Source: Isoperla grammatica | Taxonomy: Eukaryota > Arthropoda > Insecta > Plecoptera > Perlodidae | Length of the DNA: 64,000 bases | Direction: 5' to 3' | Assembly (NCBI GenBank): GCA_945910005.1 | Contig: CAMDTW010000445.1 | Span: 1 to 64,000 of the forward strand | Shown: piece after piece, positions 39,323 to 53,769 of the stretch | Position numbering within the stretch: position 1 is the first letter of the stretch | Layout: every line of letters starts with the position of its first letter | Notes under the pieces: model-generated | Database searches by the model: none | What the model was told of the DNA's origin: nothing | The model's input: only the letters and a program-made list of their open reading frames with translations | Made by a program: the position numbers and the translations under genes

Positions 39323-42300
39323 CTTGAAGAATGCAACCTTATAATTCTTATTTTTCGACGGAGGGTGTAACTTCTATAGAAGTTATCGAAATGTGACGAA
39401 ATGGACAAATTGTGCTTATTGGAGCCTGAAACGCTCTAAAACATTGATTTGTCAACTTTGGTTGAAACCCTTAGGAATCCCGGCCGTATGCAAGATTCCT
39501 CTTAAAACTGTAAGTTTGTGATAGATAGACTGAAATCATCAAATTTCTATTTTTTTTGCATATTTTAACCAAAAACGACGAAAAAACTCAATTTATGCAT
39601 TTTCATTATACTCTTGAAGAATGCAACCTATAATTCTTATTTTTCGACGGAGGGTGTAACTTCTATAGAAGTTATCGAAATGTGACGAAATGGACAAATT
39701 GTGCTTATTGGAGCCTAAAACACTCTAAAACAACGATTTGTGCAATTTGGTTGAAACCCTTAGGAATCCCAGCCGTATGCAAGATTCCTCTTAAAACTGG
39801 AAGTTTGTGGTAGATAGACTAAAATCAGCCAATTTCTATATTTTAAGCATATTTTAACCAAAAACGACGAAAAAACTCAATTTATGCATTTTCATTATAC
39901 TCTTGAAGAATGCAACCTATAATTCTTATTTTTCGACGGAGGGTGTAACTTCTATAGAAGTTATCGAAATGTGACGAAATGGACAAATTGTGCTTATTGG
40001 AGCCTGAAACGCTCTAAAACAACGATTTGAGCAATTTGGTTGAAACCCTTAGGAATCCCATCCGCATGCAAGATTCCTCTTAAAACTGGAAGTTTGTGGT
40101 AGATATACTTAAATCAGCCAATTTCTATTTTTTATGCATATTTTAACCAAAAACGACGAAAAAACTCAATTTATGCATTTTCATTATACTCTTGAAGAAT
40201 GCAGCCTATAATTCTTATTTTTCAACGGAGGGTGTAACTTCTATAGAAATTATCGAAATGTGACGAAATGGACAAATTGTGCTTATTGGAGCCTGAAACG
40301 CTCTAAAACAACGATTTGTCAACTTTGGTTGAAACCCTTAGGAATCCCGGCCGTATGCAAGATTCCTCTTAAAACTGGAAGTTTGTGGTAGATAGACTGA
40401 AATCAGCCAATTTCCATTTTGTATGCATATTTTAACCAAAAACGACGAAAAAACTCAATTTATGCATTTTCATTATACTCTTGAAGAATGCAACCTATAA
40501 TTATTATTTTTCGACGGAGGGTGTAACTTCTATAGAAAATATCGAAATGTGACGAAATGGACAAATTGTGCTTATTGGAGCCTGAAACGCTCTAAAACAA
40601 CGATTTGTCAACTTTGGTTGAAACACTTAGGAATCCCAGCTGTATGCAAGATTCCTCTTAAAACTCGAAGTTTGTGGTAGATAGACTAAAATCAGCCAAT
40701 TTCTATATTTTATGCATATTTTAACCAAAAACGACGAAAAAACTCAATTTATGCATTTTCATTATACTCTTGAAGAATGCAGCCTATAATTCTTATTTTT
40801 CAACGGAGGGTGTAACTTCTATAAAAGTTATCGAAATGTGACGAAATGGACAAATTGTGCTTATTGGAGCCTGAAACGCTCTAAAACAACGATTTGTCAA
40901 CTTTGGTTGAAACCCTTAGGTATCCCGGCCGTATGCAAGATTCCTCTTAAAACTGGAAGTTTGTGGTAGATAGACTGAAATCAGCCAATTTCTATTTTTT
41001 AAGCATATTTTAACCAAAAACGACGAAAAAACTCAATTTATGCATTTTCATTATACTCTTGAAGAATGCAACCTATAATTCTTATTTTTCGACGGAGGGT
41101 GTAACTTCTATAGAAGTTATCAAAATGTGACGAAATGGACAAATTGTGCTTATTGGAGCCTGAAACGCTCTAAAACAACGTTTTGTGCAATTTGGTTGAA
41201 ACCCTTAGGAATCCAAGCCGTATGCAAGATTCCTCTTAAAACTGGAAGTTTGTAGTAGATAGACTGAAATCAGCCAATTTCTATATTTTATGCATATTTT
41301 TACCAAAAACGACGAAAAAACTCAATTTCTGCATTTTCATTATACTCTTGAAGAATGCAGCCTATAATTCTTATTTTTCAACGGAGGGTGTAACTTCTAT
41401 AGAAGTTATCGAAATGTGACGAAAGGGACAATTTGTGCTTATTGGAGCCTGAAACGCTCTAAAACAACGATTTGTCATCTTTGGTTGAAACCCTTAGGAA
41501 TCCCGGCCGTATGCAAGATTCCTCTTAAAACTGGAAGTTTGTGGTAGATAGACTGAAATCAGCCAATTTCTATTTTTTATGCATATTTTAACCAAAAACG
41601 ACGAAAAAACTCAATTTATGCATTTTCATTAAACTCTTGAAGAATGCAACCTATAATTCTTATTTTTCGACGGAGGGTGTAACTTCTATAGAAAATATCG
41701 AAATGTGACGAAATGGACAAATTGTGCTTATTGGAGCCTGAAACGCTCTAAAACAACGATTTGTCAACTTTGGTTGAAACACTTAGGAATCCCAGCTGTA
41801 TGCAAGATTCCTCTTAAACCTCGAAGTTTGTGGTAGATAGACTAAAATCAGCCAATTTCTATATTTTATGCATATTTTAACCAAAAACGACGAAAAAACT
41901 CAATTTATGCATTTTTATTATACTCTTGAAGAATGCAGCCTATAATTCCTATTTTTCAACGGAGGGTGTAACTTCTATAGAAGTTATCGAAATGTGACGA
42001 AATGGACAAATTGTGCTTTTTGGAGCCTGAAACGCTCTAAAACAACGATTTTTGCAATTTGGTTGAAACCCTAAGGAATCCCAGCCGTATGCAAGATTCC
42101 TCTTAAAACTGGAAGTTTGTGGTAGATAGACTAAAATCAGCCAATTTCTATATTTTATGCATATTTTAACCAAAAACGACGAAAAAACTCAATTTATGCA
42201 TTTTCATTATACTCTTGAAGAATGCAGCCTATAATTCTTATTTTTCAACGGAGGGTGTAACTTCTATAGAAGTTATCGAAATGTGACGAAATGGACAAAT

Positions 42301-42501
42301 TGTGCTTATTGGAGCCTGAAACGCTCTAAAACAACGATTTGTCAACTTTGGTTGAAACCCTTAGGAATCCCGGCCGTATGCAAGATTCCTCTTAAAACTG
42401 GAAGTTTGTGGTAGATAGACTAAAATCAGCCAATTTCTATATTTTATGCTCATTTTAACCAAAAACGACGAAAAAACTCAATTTATGCATTTTCATTATA
42501 C
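36145..42501. repeat. 22-monomer block, copy 1
   Basis: 6357 bp. It matches 43080-49437 at an offset of 6935-6936 bp: GAAAAATGCAGCC 36145/43080, C heads 37879/44815 and 38745/45681, GAAATGAGCC 38377/45313, and GCTTTTTGGAG with GATTTTTGC near 42020/48955. It overlaps the second 13-monomer unit, so the 13-monomer duplication and this one happened at different times. It ends before the A-B pair at 42502. Confidence 0.88.
37879..39611. repeat. HOR cassette 6 (C-A-B-C-A-B)
   Basis: C heads at 37879 and 38745, GAAATGAGCC at 38377. The final B copy (39322) has the extra T in CAACCTTATAATTC and ACATTGATTTG, as in cassettes 1, 2 and 7. The next copy boundary reads CATCAAATTTC, shared only with cassette 7. 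Confidence 0.88.
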
Positions 42502-43079
42502 TCTTGAAGAATGCAGCCTATAATTCTTATTTTTCAACGGAGGGTGTAACTTCTATGAAAGTTATCGAAATGTGACGAAATGGACAAATTGTGCTTATTG
42601 GAGCCTGAAACAATCTAAAACAACGATTTGTCAACTTTGGTTGAAACCCTTAGGAATCCCGGCCGTATGCAAGATTCCTCTAAAAACTGGAAGTTTGTGG
42701 TAGATAGACTAAAATCAGCCAATTTCTATTTTTTATGCATATTTTAACCAAAAACGACGAAAAAACTCAATTTTTGCATTTTCATTATACTCTTGAAGAA
42801 TGCAACCTATAATTCTTATTTTTCGACGGAGGGTGTAACTTCTACAGAAGTTATCGAAATGTGACGAAATGGACAAATTGTGCTTATTGGAGCCTGAAAC
42901 GCTCTAAAACAACGATTTGTTAACTTTGGTTGAAACCCTTAGGAATCCCGGCCGTATGCAAGATTCCTCTTAAAACTGGAAGTTTGTGGTAGATAGACTA
43001 AAATCAGCCAATTTCTATATTTTATGCATATTTTAACCAAAAACGACGAAAAAACTCAATTTATGCATTTTCATTATAC
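42502..43079. repeat. A-B pair between the 22-monomer blocks
   Basis: Two monomers (42502, 42791) with CTATGAAAG and CTACAGAAG, matching 24879-25456. They separate the two 22-monomer blocks and bring the period to 24 monomers (22 + 2). That is why the 6936-bp spacing appears here. Confidence 0.83.
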
Positions 43080-44814
43080 TCTTGAAAAATGCAGCCTATA
43101 ATTCTTATTTTTCAACGGAGGGTGTAACTTCTATAGAAGTTATCGAAATGTAACGAAATGGACAAATTGTGCTTATTGGAGCCTGAAATGCTCTAAAACA
43201 AACGATTTGTCAACTTTGGTTGAAACCCTTAGGAATCCCGGCCGTATGCAAGATTCCTCTTAAAACTGGAAGTTTGTGGTAGATAGACTAAAATCAGCCA
43301 ATTTCTATTTTTTAAGCATATTTTAACCAAAAACGACCAAAAAACTCAATTAATGCATTTTCATAATACTCTTTCAGAATGCACACTAACATTATTATTT
43401 TTCAACGGTTGGTGTAACTTCTAAAGTAGTTATCGAAATGTGACGAAATGGACAAATTGTGCTTATTGGAGCCTGAAACGCTCTAAAACAACGATTTGTC
43501 AACTTTAGTTGAAACCCTTAGGAATCCCGGCCGAATGCAAGATTCCTCTTAAAACTGGAAGTTTGGGGTAGATAGACTATAATCAGCCAATTTCTATATT
43601 TTATGCATATTTTAACCAAAAACGACCAAAAAACTCAATTAATGCATTTTCATAATACTCTTTCAGAATGCACACTAACATTATTATTTTTCAACGGTTG
43701 GTGTAACTTCTAAAGTAGTTATCGAAATGTGACGAAATGGACAAATTATGCTTATTGGAGCCTGAAACGCTCTAAAACAACGATTTGTTAACTTTGGTTG
43801 AAACCCTTAGGAATCCCAGCCGTATGCAAGATTCCTCTTAAAACTGGAAGTTTGTGGTAGAAAGACTGAAATCAGCCAATTTCTATATTTTATGCATATT
43901 TTAACCAAAAACGACGAAAAAACTCAATTTATGCATTTTCATTATACTCTTGAAGAATGCAGCCTATAATTCTTATTTTTCAACGGAGGGTGTAACTTCT
44001 ATAGAAGTTATCGAAATGTGACGAAATGGACAAATTGTGCTTATTGGAGCCTGAAACGCTCTAAAACAACGATTTGTCAATTTTGGTTGAAACCCTTAGG
44101 TATCCCGGCCGTATGCAAGATTCCTCTTAAAACTGGAAGTTTGTGGTAGATAGACTGAAATCAGCCAAATTCTATTTTTTAAGCATATTTTAACCAAAAA
44201 CGACGAAAAAACTCAATTTATGCATTTTCATTATAATCTTGAAGAATGCAACCTATAATTCTTATTTTTCGACGGAGGGTGTAACTTCTATAGAAGTTAT
44301 CGAAATGGGACGAAATGGACAAATTGTGCTTATTGGAGCCTGAAACGATCTAAAACAACGATTTGTCATCTTTGGTTGAAACCCTTAGGAATCCCGGCCG
44401 TATGCAAGATTCCTCTTAAAACTGGAAGTTTGTGGTAGATAGACTGAAATCAGCCAATTTCTATTTTTTATGCATATTTTAACCAAAAACGACGAAAAAA
44501 CTCAATTTATGCATTTTCATTAAACTCTTGAAGAATGCAACCTATAATTCTTATTTTTCGACGGAGGGTGTAACTTCTATAGAAAATATCGAAATGTGAC
44601 GAAATGAACAAATTGTGCTTATTGGAGCCTGAAACGCTCTAAAACAACGATTTGTCAACTTTAGTTGAAACCTTTAGGAATCCCGGCCGTATGCAAGATT
44701 CCTCTTAAAACTGGAAGTTTGTGGTAGATAGACTAAAATCAGCCAATTTCTATATTTTATGCATATTTTAACCAAAAACGACCAAAAAACTCAATTTATG
44801 CATTTTCATAATAC

Positions 44815-46547
44815 TCTTTCAGAATGCACACTAACATTATTATTTTTCAACGGTTGGTGTAACTTCTAAAGTAGTTATCGAAATGTGACGAAATGGACAA
44901 ATTGTGCTTATTGGAGCCTGAAACGCTCTAAAACAACGATTTGTCAACTTTGGTTGAAACCCTTAGGAATCCCAGCCGTATGCAAGATTCCTCTTAAAAC
45001 TGGAAGTTTGTGGTAGATAGACTGAAATCAGCCAATTTCTATATTTTATGCATATTTTAACCAAAAACGACGAAAAAACTCAATTTATGCATTTTCATTA
45101 TACTCTTGAAGAATGCAGCCTATAATTCTTATTTTTCAACGGAGGGTGTAACTTCTATAAAAGTTATCGAAATGTGACGAAATGGACAAATTGTGCTTAT
45201 TGGAGCCTGAAACGCTCTAAAACAACGATTTGTCAACTTTGGTTGAAACCCTTAGGAATGCCGGCCGAATGCAAGATTCCTCTTAAAACTGGAAGTTTGT
45301 GGTAAATAGACTGAAATGAGCCAATTTCTATTTTTTTGCATATTTTAACCAGAAACGACGAAAAAACTCAATTTATGCATTTTCATTATACTCTTGAAGA
45401 ATGCAACCTATAATTCTTATTTTTCGACGGAGGGTGAAACTTCTATAGAAGTTATCGAAATGTGACGAAATGGACAAATTGTGCTTATTGGAGCCTGAAA
45501 CGCTCTAAAACAACGATTTGAGCAATTTGGTTGAAACCCTTAGGAATCCCATCCGCATGCAAGATTCCTCTTAAAACTGGAAGTTTGTGGTAGATATACT
45601 TAAATCAGCCAATTTCTATGTTTTATGCATATTTTAACCAAAAACGACGAAAAAACTCAATTTATGCATTTTCATAATACTCTTTCAGAATGCACACAAA
45701 CATTATTATTTTTCAACGGTTGGTGTAACTTCTAAAGTAGTTATCGAAATGTGACGAAATGGACAAATTGTGCTTATTAGAGCCTGAAACGCTCTAAAAC
45801 AACGATTTGTCAACTTTGGTTGAAACCCTTAGGAATCCCAGCCGTATGCAAGATTCCTCTTAAAACTGGAAGTTTGTGGTAGATAGACTGAAATCAGCCA
45901 ATTTCTATATTTTATGCATATTTTAACCAAAAACGACGAAAAAACTCAATTTATGCATTTTTATTATACTCTTGAAGAATGCAGCCTATAATTCTTATTT
46001 TTCAACGTAGGGTGTAACTTCTATAGAATATATCGAAATGTGACGAAATGGACAAATTGTGCTAATTGGAGCCTGAAACGCTCTAAAACAACGATTTGTC
46101 AACTTTGGTTGAAACCCTTAGGAATCCCGGCCGTATGCAAGATTCCTCTTAAAACTGGAAGTTTGTGGTAGATAGACTGAAATCAGCCAATTTCTATTTT
46201 TTATGCATATTTTAACCAAAAACGACGAAAAACTCAATTTATGCATTTTCATTATACTCTTGAAGAATGCAACCTTATAATTCTTATTTTTCGACGGAGG
46301 GTGTTACTTCTATAGAAGTTATCGAAATGTGACGAAATGGACAAATTGTGCTTATTGGAGCCTGAAACGCTCTAAAACATTGATTTGTCAACTTTGGTTG
46401 AAACCCTTAGGAATCCCGGCCGTATGCAAGATTCCTCTTAAAACTGGAAGTTTGTGATAGATAGACTGAAATCATCAAATTTCTATTTTTTTTGCATATT
46501 TTAACCAAAAACGACGAAAAAACTCAATTTATGCATTTTCATTATAC
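44815..46547. repeat. HOR cassette 7 (C-A-B-C-A-B)
   Basis: C heads at 44815 and 45681, GAAATGAGCC at 45313. It is the start of the second copy of the 32-kb-offset duplication. The second C carries TTATTAGAGCC, as in cassettes 5 and 6, so it is closer to them than to cassette 2 at that point. Confidence 0.88.
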
Positions 46548-48281
46548 TCTTGAAGAATGCAACCTATAATTCTTATTTTTCGATGGAGGGTGTAACTTCT
46601 ATAGAAGTTATCGAAATGTGACGAAATGGACAAATTGTGCTTATTGGAGCCTTAAACACTCTAAAACAACGATTTGTGCAATTTGGTTGAAACCCTTAGG
46701 AATCCCAGCCGTATGCAAGATTCCTCTTAAAACTGGAAGTTTGTGGTAGATAGACTAAAATCAGCCAATTTCTATATTTTAAGCATATTTTAACCAAAAA
46801 CGACGAAAAAACTCAATTTATGCATTAACATTATACTCTTGAAGAATGCAACCTATAATTCTTATTTTTCGACGGAGGGTGTAACTTCTATAGAAGTTAT
46901 CGAAATGTGACGAAATGGACAAATTGTGCTTATTGGAGCCTGAAACGCTCTAAAACAACGATTTGAGCAATTTGGTTGAAACCCTTAGGAATCCCATCCG
47001 CATGCAAGATTCCTCTTAAAACTGGAAGTTTGTGGTAGATATACTTAAATCAGCCAATTTCTATTTTTTATGCATATTTTAACCAAAAACGACGAAAAAA
47101 CTCAATTTATGCATTTTCATTATACTCTTGAAGAATGCAGCCTATAATTCTTATTTTTCAACGGAGGGTGTAACTTCTATAGAAATTATCGAAATGTGAC
47201 GAAATGGACAAATTGTGCTTATTGGAGCCTGAAACGCTCTAAAACAACGATTTGTCAACTTTGGTTGAAACCCTTAGGAATCCCGGCCGTATGCAAGATT
47301 CCTCTTAAAACTGGAAGTTTGTGGTAGATAGACTGAAATCAGCCAATTTCCATTTTGTATGCATATTTTAACCAAAAACGACGAAAAAACTCAATTTATG
47401 CATTTTCATTATACTCTTGAAGAATGCAACCTATAATTATTATTTTTCGACGGAGGGTGTAACTTCTATAGAAAATATCGAAATGTGACGAAATGGACAA
47501 ATTGTGCTTATTGGAGCCTGAAACGCTCTAAAACAACGATTTGTCAACTTTGGTTGAAACACTTAGGAATCCCAGCTGTATGCAAGATTCCTCTTAAAAC
47601 TCGAAGTTTGTGGTAGATAGACTAAAATCAGCCAATTTCTATATTTTATGCATATTTTAACCAAAAACGACGAAAAAACTCAATTTATGCATTTTCATTA
47701 TACTCTTGAAGAATGCAGCCTATAATTCTTATTTTTCAACGGAGGGTGTAACTTCTATAAAAGTTATCGAAATGTGACGAAATGGACAAATTGTGCTTAT
47801 TGGAGCCTGAAACGCTCTAAAACAACGATTTGTCAACTTTGGTTGAAACCCTTAGGTATCCCGGCCGTATGCAAGATTCCTCTTAAAACTGGAAGTTTGT
47901 GGTAGATAGACTGAAATCAGCCAATTTCTTTTTTTTAAGCATATTTTAACCAAAAACGACGAAAAAACTCAATTTATGCATTTTCATTATACTCTTGAAG
48001 AATGCAACCTATAATTCTTATTTTTCGACGGAGGGTGTAACTTCTATAGAAGTTATTGAAATGTGACGAAATGGACAAATTGTGCTTATTGGAGCCTGAA
48101 ACGCTCTAAAACAACGTTTTGTGCAATTTGGTTGAAACCCTTAGGAATCCAAGCCGTATGCAAGATTCCTCTTAAAACTGGAAGTTTGTGGTAGATAGAC
48201 TGAAATCAGCCAATTTCTATATTTTATGCATATTTTTACCAAAAACGACGAAAAAACTCAATTTCTGCATTTTCATTATAC

Positions 48282-48570
48282 TCTTGAAGAATGCAACCTA
48301 TAATTCTTATTTTTCGACGGAGGGTGTAACTTCTATAGAAATTATCGAAATGTGACGAAATGGACAAATTGTGCTTATTGGAGCCTGAAACGCTCTAAAA
48401 CAACGATTTGTCAACTTTGGTTGAAACCCTTAGGAATCCCGGCCGTATGCAAGATTCCTCTTAAAACTGGAAGTTTGTGGTAGATAGACTGAAATCAGCC
48501 AATTTCCATTTTGTATGCATATTTTTACCAAAAACGACGAAAAAACTCAATTTATGCATTTTCATTATAC
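48282..48570. repeat. Replaced monomer (likely gene conversion)
   Basis: The counterparts at 16214 (offset 32068) and 41346 (offset 6936) are type A with GAAAGGGACAATTTG and GTCATCTTTGG. Here the copy is type B at its head, with GAAATTATCG and CCATTTTGTATGC, while both flanks stay in register. The GAAATTATCG plus CCATTTTGTATGC pair occurs about four monomers upstream (47.12-47.41k), which makes that copy a possible donor. The tail CATATTTTTACC matches the preceding monomer. Confidence 0.78.
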
Positions 48571-51170
48571 TCTTGAAGAATGCAACCTATAATTCTTATT
48601 TTTCGACGGAGGGTGTAACTTCTATAGAAAATATCGAAATGTGACGAAATGGACAAATTGTGCTTATTGGAGCCTGAAACGCTCTAAAACAACGATTTGT
48701 CAACTTTGGTTGAAACACTTAGGAATCCCAGCTGTATGCAAGATTCCTCTTAAACCTCGAAGTTTGTGGTAGATAGACTAAAATCAGCCAATTTCTATAT
48801 TTTATGCATATTTTAACCAAAAACGACGAAAAAACTCAATTTATGCATTTTTATTATACTCTTGAAGAATGCAGCCTATAATTCCTATTTTTCAACGGAG
48901 GGTGTAACTTCTATAGAAGTTATCGAAATGTGACGAAATGGACAAATTGTGCTTTTTGGAGCCTGAAACGCTCTAAAACAACGATTTTTGCAATTTGGTT
49001 GAAACCCTAAGGAATCCCAGCCGTATGCAAGATTCCTCTTAAAACTGGAAGTTTGTGGTAGATAGACTAAAATCAGCCAATTTCTATATTTTATGCATAT
49101 TTTAACCAAAAACGACGAAAAAACTCAATTTATGCATTTTCATTATACTCTTGAAGAATGCAGCCTATAATTCTTATTTTTCAACGGAGGGTGTAACTTC
49201 TATAGAAGTTATCGAAATGTGACGAAATGGACAAATTGTGCTTATTGGAGCCTGAAACGCTCTAAAACAACGATTTGTCAACTTTGGTTGAAACCCTTAG
49301 GAATCCCGGCCGTATGCAAGATTCCTCTTAAAACTGGAAGTTTGTGGTAGATAGACTAAAATCAGCCAATTTCTATATTTTATGCATATTTTAACAAAAA
49401 ACGACGAAAAAACTCAATTTATGCATTTTCATTATACTCTTGAAGAATGCAACCTATAATTCTTATTTTTCGACGGAGGGTGTAATTTCTATAGAAGTTA
49501 TCGAAATGTGACGAAATGGACAAATTGTGCTTATTGAAGCCTATACGCTCTTAAACAACGATTTATGCAATTTGGTTGAAACCCTTAGGAATCCCAGCCG
49601 TATGCAAGATTCCTCTTAAAACTGGAAGTTTGTGGTAGATAGACTAAAATCAGCCAATTTCTATATTTTATGCATATTTTAACCAAAAACGACGAAAAAA
49701 CTCAATTTATGCATTTTCATTATACTCTTGAAGAATGCAGCCTATAATTCTTATTTTTCAACGGAGGGTGTAACTTCTATAGAAGTTATCGAAATGTGAC
49801 GAAATGGACAAATTGTGCTTAATGGAGCCTGAAACGCTCTAAAACAACGGTTTGTCAACTTTGGTTGAAACCCTTAGGAATCCCGGCCGTATGCAAGATT
49901 CCTCTTAAAACTGGAAGTTTGTGGTAGATAGACTAAAATCAGCCAATTTCTATATTTTATGCATATTTTAACCAAAAACGACGAAAAAACTCAATTTATG
50001 CATTTTCATTATACTCTTGAAGAATGCAGCCTATAATTCTTATTTTTCAACGGAGGGTGTAACTTCTATAGAAGTTATCGAAATGTGACGAAATGGACAA
50101 ATTGTGCTTATTGGAGCCTGAAACGCTCTAAAACAACGATTTGTCAACTTTGGTTGAAACCCTTAGGAATCCCGGCCGTATGCAAGATTCCTCTTAAAAC
50201 TGGAAGTTTGTGGTAGATAGACTGAAATCAGCCATTTTCTATTTTTTATGCATATTTTAACCAAAAACGACGAAAAAACTCAATTTATGCATTTTCATTA
50301 TATTCTTGAAGAATGCAACCTATAATTCTTATTTTTCGGCGGAGGGTGTAACTTCTATAGAAGTTATCGAAATGTGACGAAATGGACAAATTGTGCTTAT
50401 TGGAACCTGAAACGCTCTAAAACAACGATTTGTGCAATTTGGTTGAAACCCTTAGGAATTCCAGCCGTATGCAAGATTCCTCTTAAAACTGGAAGTTTGT
50501 GGTAGATAGACTTAAATCAGCCAATTTCTATATTTTATGCATATTTTAACCAAAAACGACGAAAAAACTCAATTTATGCATTTTCATTATACTCTTGAAG
50601 AATGCAGCCTATAATTCTTATTTTTCAACGGAGGGTGTAGCTTCTATAGAAGTTATCGAAATGTGACGAAATGGACAAATTGTGCTTATTGGAGCCTGAA
50701 ACGCTCTAAAACAACGATTTGTCAACTTTGGTTGAAACCCTTAGGAATCCCGGCCGTATGCAAGATTCCTCTTAAAACTGGAAGTTTGTGGAAGATAGAC
50801 TAAAATCAGCCAATTTCTATATTTTATGCATATATTAACCAAAAACGACCAAAAAACTCAATTTATGCATTTTCATAATACTCTTTCAGAATGCACACTA
50901 ACATTATTATTTTTCAACGGTTGGTGTAACTTCTAAAGTAGTTATCGAAATGTGACGAAATGGACAAATTGTGCTTATTGGAGCCTAAAACGCTCTAAAA
51001 CAACGATTTGTCAACTTTAGTTGAAACCCTTAGGAATCCCGGCCGTATGCAAGATTCCTCTTAAAACTGGAAGTTTGTGGTAGATAGACTAAAATCAGCC
51101 AATTTCTATATTTTATGCATATTTTAACCAAAAACGACCAAAAAACTCAATTTATGCATTTTCATAATAC

Positions 51171-52613
51171 TCTTTCAGAATGCACACTAACATTATTATT
51201 TTTCAACGGTTGGTGTAACTTCTAAAGTAGTTATCGAAATGTGACGAAATGGACAAATTGTGCTTTTTGGAGCCTGAAACGCTCTAAAACAACGATTTGT
51301 CAACTTTGGTTGAAACCCTTAGGAATCCCAGCCGTATGCAAGATTCCTCTTAAAACTGGAAGTTTGTGGTAGATAGACTGAAATCAGCCAATTTCTATAT
51401 TTTATGCATTTTTTAACCAAAAACGACGAAAAAACTCAATTTATGCATTTTCATTATACTCTTGAAGAATGCAGCCTATAATTCTTATTTTTCAACGGAG
51501 GGTGTAACTTCTATAAAAGTTATCGAAATGTGACGAAATGGACAAATTGTGCTTATTGGAGACTGAAACGCTCTAAAACAACGATTTGTCAACTTTGGTT
51601 GAAACCCTTAGGAATCCCGGCCGAATGCAAGATTCCTCTTAAAACTGGAAGTTTGTGGTAAATAGACTGAAATGAGCCAATTTCTATTTTTTTGCATATT
51701 TTAACCAGAAACGACGAAAAAACTCAATTTATGCATTTTCATTATACTCTTGAAGAATGCAACCTATAATTCTTATTTTTCGACGGAGGGTGAAACTTCT
51801 ATAGAAGTTATCGAAATGTGACGAAATGGACAAATTGTGCTTATTGGAGCCTGAAACGCTCTAAAACAACGATTTATGCAATTTGGTTGAAACCCTTAGG
51901 AATCCCATCCGCATGTTAGATTCCTCTTAAAACTGGAAGTTTGTGGTAGATATACTTAAATCAGCCAATTTCTATATTTTATGCATATTTTACCAAAAAC
52001 GACGAAAAAACTCAATTTATGCATTTTCATTATACTCTTGAAGAATGCACACAAACATTATTATTTTTCAACGGTTGGTGTAACTTCTAAAGTAGTTATC
52101 GAAATGTGACGAAGTGGACAAATTGTGCTTATTGGAGCCTGAAACGCTCTAAAACAACGATTTGTCAACTTTGGTTGAAACCCTTAGGAATCCCGGCCGT
52201 ATGCAAGATTCCTCTTAAAACTGGAAGTTTGTGGTAGATAGACTGAAATCAGCCAATTTCTATTTTTTATGCATATTTTAACCAAAAACGACGAAAAAAC
52301 TCAATTTATGCATTTTCATTATACTCTTGAAGAATGCAACCTATAATACTTATTTTTCGACGGAGGGTGTAACTTCTATAGAAGTTATCGAAATGTGACG
52401 AAATGGACAAATTGTGCTTATTGGAGCCTGAAACGCTCTAAAACAACGATTTGTCAACTTTGGTTGAAACCCTTAGGAATCCCGGCCGTATGCAAGATTC
52501 CTCTTAAAACTGGAAGTTTGTGATAGATAGACTGAAATCATCCAATTTCTATTTTTTTTGCATATTTTAACCAAAAACGACGAAAAAACTTAATTTATGC
52601 ATTTTCATTATAC
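51171..52613. repeat. HOR cassette 8, one monomer short
   Basis: C (51171), A with GAAATGAGCC (51669), B with CATCCGCATG (private GCATGTTAG near 51912), hybrid C (52036) and B with CTATAATACTT (52325). The type A copy with GAATATATCG seen in cassettes 3 and 4 is missing. The hybrid C carries CCCGGCCG and CTATTTTTTATG at its right end, as the missing A copy does, so the deletion fused the two monomers in register. Confidence 0.85.
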
Positions 52614-53769
52614 TCTTGAAGAATGCAACCTATAATTCTTATTTTTCGACGGAGGGTGTAACTTCTATAGAAGTTATCGAAATGTGACGAAATGGACAAA
52701 TTGTGCTTATTGGAGCCTAAAACACTCTAAAACAACGATTTGTGCAATTTGGTTGAAACCCTTAGGAATTCCAGCCGTATGCAAGATTCCTCTTAAAACT
52801 GGAAGTTTGTGGTAGATAGACTAAAATCAGCCAATTTCTATATTTTATGCATATTTCAACCAAAAACGACGAAAAAACTCAATTTATGCATTTTCATTAT
52901 ACTCTTGAAGAATGCAGCCTATAATTCTTATTTTTCAACGGGGGGTGTAACTTCTATAGAAATTATCGAAATGTGACGAAATGGACAAATTGTGCTTAAA
53001 GGAGCCTGAAACGCTCTAAAACAACGATTTGTCAACTTTGGTTGAAACCCTTAGGAATCCCGGCCGTATGCAAGATTCCTCTTAAAACTGGAAGTTTGTG
53101 GTAGATAGACTGAAATCAGCCAATTTCCATTTTGTATGCATATTTTAACCAAAAACGACGAAAAAACTCAATTTATGCATTTTCATTATACTCTTGAAGA
53201 ATGCAACCTATAATTATTATTTTTCGACGGAAGGTGTAACTTCTATAGAAAATTTTAAAATGTGACGAAATGGACAAATTGTGCTTATTGGAGCCTGAAA
53301 CGCTCTAAAACAACGATTTGTCAACTTTGGTTGAAACACTTAGGAATCCCAGCTGTATGCAAGATTCCTCTTAAAACTCGAAGTTTGTGGTAGATAGACT
53401 AAAATCAGCCAATTTCTATATTTTATGCATATTTTAACCAAAAACGACGAAAAAACTCAATTTATGCATTTTCATTATACTCTTGAAGAATGCAGCCTAT
53501 AATTCTTATTTTTCAACGGAGGGTGTAACTTCTATAGAAGTAATCGAAATGTGACGAAATGGACAAATTGTGCTTATTGGAGCCTAAAACGCTCTAAAAC
53601 AACGATTTGTCAACTTTGGTTGAAACACTTAGGAATCCCAGCTGTATTCAAGATTCCTCTTAAAACTCGAAGTTTGTGGTAGATAGACCGAAATCAGCCA
53701 ATTTCTATATTTTATCCATATTTTAACCAAAAACGACGAAAAAATTTAATTTATGCATTTTCATTATAC

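Larger units (their letters stand above)
43080..49437. repeat. 22-monomer block, copy 2
   Basis: 6358 bp, the partner of 36145-42501. It has one replaced monomer (48282-48570) and a few private changes: an extra A in CTCTAAAACAAACG near 43200, GCCGGCCGAATGC near 45260, CAACGTAGGG near 46003 and GATGGAGGG near 46581. Its right part from 44815 also belongs to the 32-kb-offset duplication, so this block resembles two different source regions. Confidence 0.87.

Noticed and set aside
41949..42173. 74-codon open frames on the - strand (6097, 6386, 16817, 41949, 48885)
   Set aside because: They are the reverse complement of the monomer in copies where CCCTAAGG replaces CCCTTAGG, which removes a stop. 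They depend on one base and show no coding signature.
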